This document shows positions 62,343 through 64,000 of a DNA stretch of 64,000 nucleotides, piece by piece. Position 1 is the stretch's first letter. Every line of letters begins with the position of its first letter. The stretch lies in NCBI RefSeq assembly GCF_037975245.1, contig NC_092565.1:19633999-19697998 (forward strand), written 5' to 3'. The position numbers and the translations under genes are program-made. The notes under the pieces are model-generated. The model saw nothing but the letters and a program-made list of their open reading frames with translations, was not told where the DNA came from and ran no database searches. This stretch comes from Apostichopus japonicus (Eukaryota > Echinodermata > Holothuroidea > Aspidochirotida > Stichopodidae).

Positions 62343-62699
62343 AGGTATTGAAGACTTGCCCTAAACCGCATGGTCGCGCTCTGAAAAAGTTTACTTTCCG
62401 TTGCTTGCAAGTGAATTTTTTTTTTGTGTCGCTACAAAATGCAGACAGTAATGAAACCTGATACCTTGTTATCTTTTATCTAGACCTGAGATGTCCACGC
62501 TGCTATGTGCACTGTGTTGTGGGTATTGACTGTGATGTTTGTATTGACTTTACACTAATGTCTATTTACAGATGGTAGCAAGCTGTGTGTGTATTTTCTG
62601 GGATCAATGGTGGTGTCTAACACTTCTGTTACACCGCATTCGAAACTAGGTCCGATAACCGGCATGAGACGTTTCTTTGTGCGGGAGTCTCCACACCCT
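62343..62699. mobile_element. piggyBac-like MITE, copy 2 (357 bp)
   Basis: Ends AGGTATTGAAGACTTGCC and GGGAGTCTCCACACCCT, with exact TTAA on both sides (62339-62342 and 62700-62703). The TTAA target is typical of piggyBac. No transposase. Clearly homologous to 56902-57260 along its length. Confidence 0.75.
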
Positions 62700-62940
62700 T
62701 TAAGGAGAAGTATTTATATCCCATTAATAGAGAAAGAATTATGTTTCAATTGGTAGCATGCAACTTAAAAATTTGCAAACATTAGATACAATCAAACAAT
62801 AACAAGGTTCATTTACAAGGTAATCTATTGCCCTTTATTTCACCTTAGTCTGTCACATCAGAAGGTCACAGCTTTCAATAATTATACAAACAAATTCTCT
62901 TGATGGGTGCTTCGTTAGATTCCTGCAATTTTCAAGTTTA

Positions 62941-63593
62941 TCAATGTAATAAGTTCTGAATGTGGCAATGTGGAGAAGCTTTGGGATAATCTGTGGATAA
63001 GACTGCCAGACTATCAACAAGATTCCACATCCATGCAACTCCAACTGCTTCCTTCACCTCCTTGCAGATGTACCACATGTCCAAAGAAATGTCAGCATTG
63101 GTTAATGTAATTAAAATCTGGCTTCCTCCTGAGCTGGCAAATACACATGAATTGTCAAGTACAGAGGTCAGTGTGAAACCACTGAAAGATCTTCTCAGCT
63201 TTCAAGAAAACAAAGACTTGAAGCCAAATTGACAGAGGCCACACTGATACCATTCCACTCTCATAAGATGAAGGTATCACACACACTTCATTTTGCTTCT
63301 GTGATGCAGTGCCTGGTAGACTGTGAGGGTCACCCAATGGATGTTTTAACAACTGCCTGGTTTATAGAGCTCTGCAACAGATAAGTCATCCTAATGTCTA
63401 GTCGTCATCCTGTCATGGCCTTGAGCAAGTTGAACCCACTTCAACACAAAGCAGCTATTGAATTCTTGTCTAGGTACTGTCAAATCCACATCACCATCAT
63501 TGCTGGTTCCAGCTACGCTGACCATAATAAAAGAGTACAATGAGGGTTTTTTAATTCACCCAACAGAGCTTGCATTCCAGTACCTTTGGGCAG
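62941..63593 (-). CDS. possible last two exons of an unrecognised gene
   Basis: Minus strand: 63533 side exon 63523-63593 (acceptor cttttcag, donor ATG|gtcagc, 71 bases) and 62941-63181 (acceptor gatctttcag, stop TGA). The phases fit, giving 102 codons and stop with a protein-like composition (many Leu, Trp and Cys, e.g. GFTLTSVLDNSCVFASSGG and VGVAWMWNLVDSLAVL). I do not recognise the family. The upstream exons would lie right of the window. It could also be a chance open frame or a pseudogene remnant. Confidence 0.35.
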
Positions 63594-64000
63594 CTGAAAA
63601 GATGTTCAGAAATTGTTATATATGAGTGTGTTTGTATGCATGCATATGTGTGATTTTCTTGCTTTACAGAACAGCTCCATTTTGATAAGCTATGTAACGT
63701 GGAAACCTGCCAATCATATGTTAGAAATAGGACAGGCTGAAACGATTCTTAAATGGAAAGCTTAACGACTTCTTGCATTTTTATACATCACTGTTCAGGT
63801 AAGGCCAGTAAGGGCAGTATGAAGAATAAGTAACAATTAATAATTATCATTATGGCCATTTGCTGTCTGCATAATAACAAACTGAATGATGTCATCAGCC
63901 CTGTGCACAGTTGACAACCCTGACAAGTAGGCACACTATGTCAGTGTGATCCATGAAACCTTATTAAGGACATGACCTTATAGTATATATGTTAATGGAA
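63594..64000. other. right edge, no feature seen
   Basis: No coding exon, repeat or RNA gene could be supported on either strand. Confidence 0.4.

Larger units (their letters stand above)
59756..62940. other. intergenic region right of ferritin
   Basis: Contains the ferritin promoter side, the 166-bp palindrome, one piggyBac-like MITE, an 18-base G run at 60746-60762 beside CAGGCGCGTATCCAGGATTTT (perhaps an end of another hAT element), and a stretch rich in 'taggcct' words (61080-61760). No gene supported. Confidence 0.45.

Overview
This is a stretch of animal nuclear genome: AT-rich, intron-dense and full of short non-autonomous repeats. Every gene I can recognise is split by introns with readable donors, acceptors and phases. 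The proteins are metazoan in type and the intergenic DNA looks like that of a marine invertebrate deuterostome. An echinoderm, perhaps a sea cucumber, is my best guess, but this is inference from protein similarity and repeat style, not a species identification.
Four protein genes can be reconstructed. (1) Minus strand, 628-8311, continuing off the left edge: an MFSD10-like major facilitator transporter. Five coding exons and 265 codons are in the window, and a probable non-coding first exon lies near 12878. (2) Plus strand, 18751-25835: a complete mitoferrin (SLC25A37/SLC25A28 type), four coding exons, 354 aa. (3) Minus strand, 44452-50472: a complete ADP-ribosylhydrolase 3 (ADPRS/ARH3), six coding exons, 374 aa, including one GC-AG intron. 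(4) Minus strand, 55468-59755: a complete ferritin, four exons, 172 aa, with the same intron positions as vertebrate ferritins as I remember them, but with most ferroxidase ligands replaced. A possible pair of C-terminal exons of an unrecognised gene lies at 62941-63593 on the minus strand.
Layout: 1-12.9 kb MFSD10-like gene; 13-18.7 kb repeat-rich intergenic DNA between divergently arranged genes; 18.75-25.8 kb mitoferrin; 25.8-44.4 kb a long gene-poor stretch with tandem repeats; 44.4-50.5 kb ADPRS; 50.5-55.4 kb intergenic; 55.4-59.8 kb ferritin; 59.8-64 kb intergenic plus the uncertain exons. No operons, rRNA genes or CRISPR arrays are present.
Two of the four genes handle iron: mitoferrin imports it into mitochondria and ferritin stores it in the cytosol. 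Whether their proximity (about 30 kb) means anything cannot be told from one window.
The most notable non-gene content is a set of small transposon-like elements whose edges can be placed to the base by target-site duplications (TSDs). They include two hAT-type MITEs, a 711-bp element with repeated subterminal motifs, a 274-bp element with a telomere-like core, a piggyBac-like MITE present twice, a long foldback element in ferritin intron 1, and two minute hairpins (25 and 35 bp) that start and end with the same 7-mer and are each flanked by a 7-bp direct repeat in a similar target. The minute hairpins and the ferroxidase-poor ferritin are the best candidates for something undescribed.
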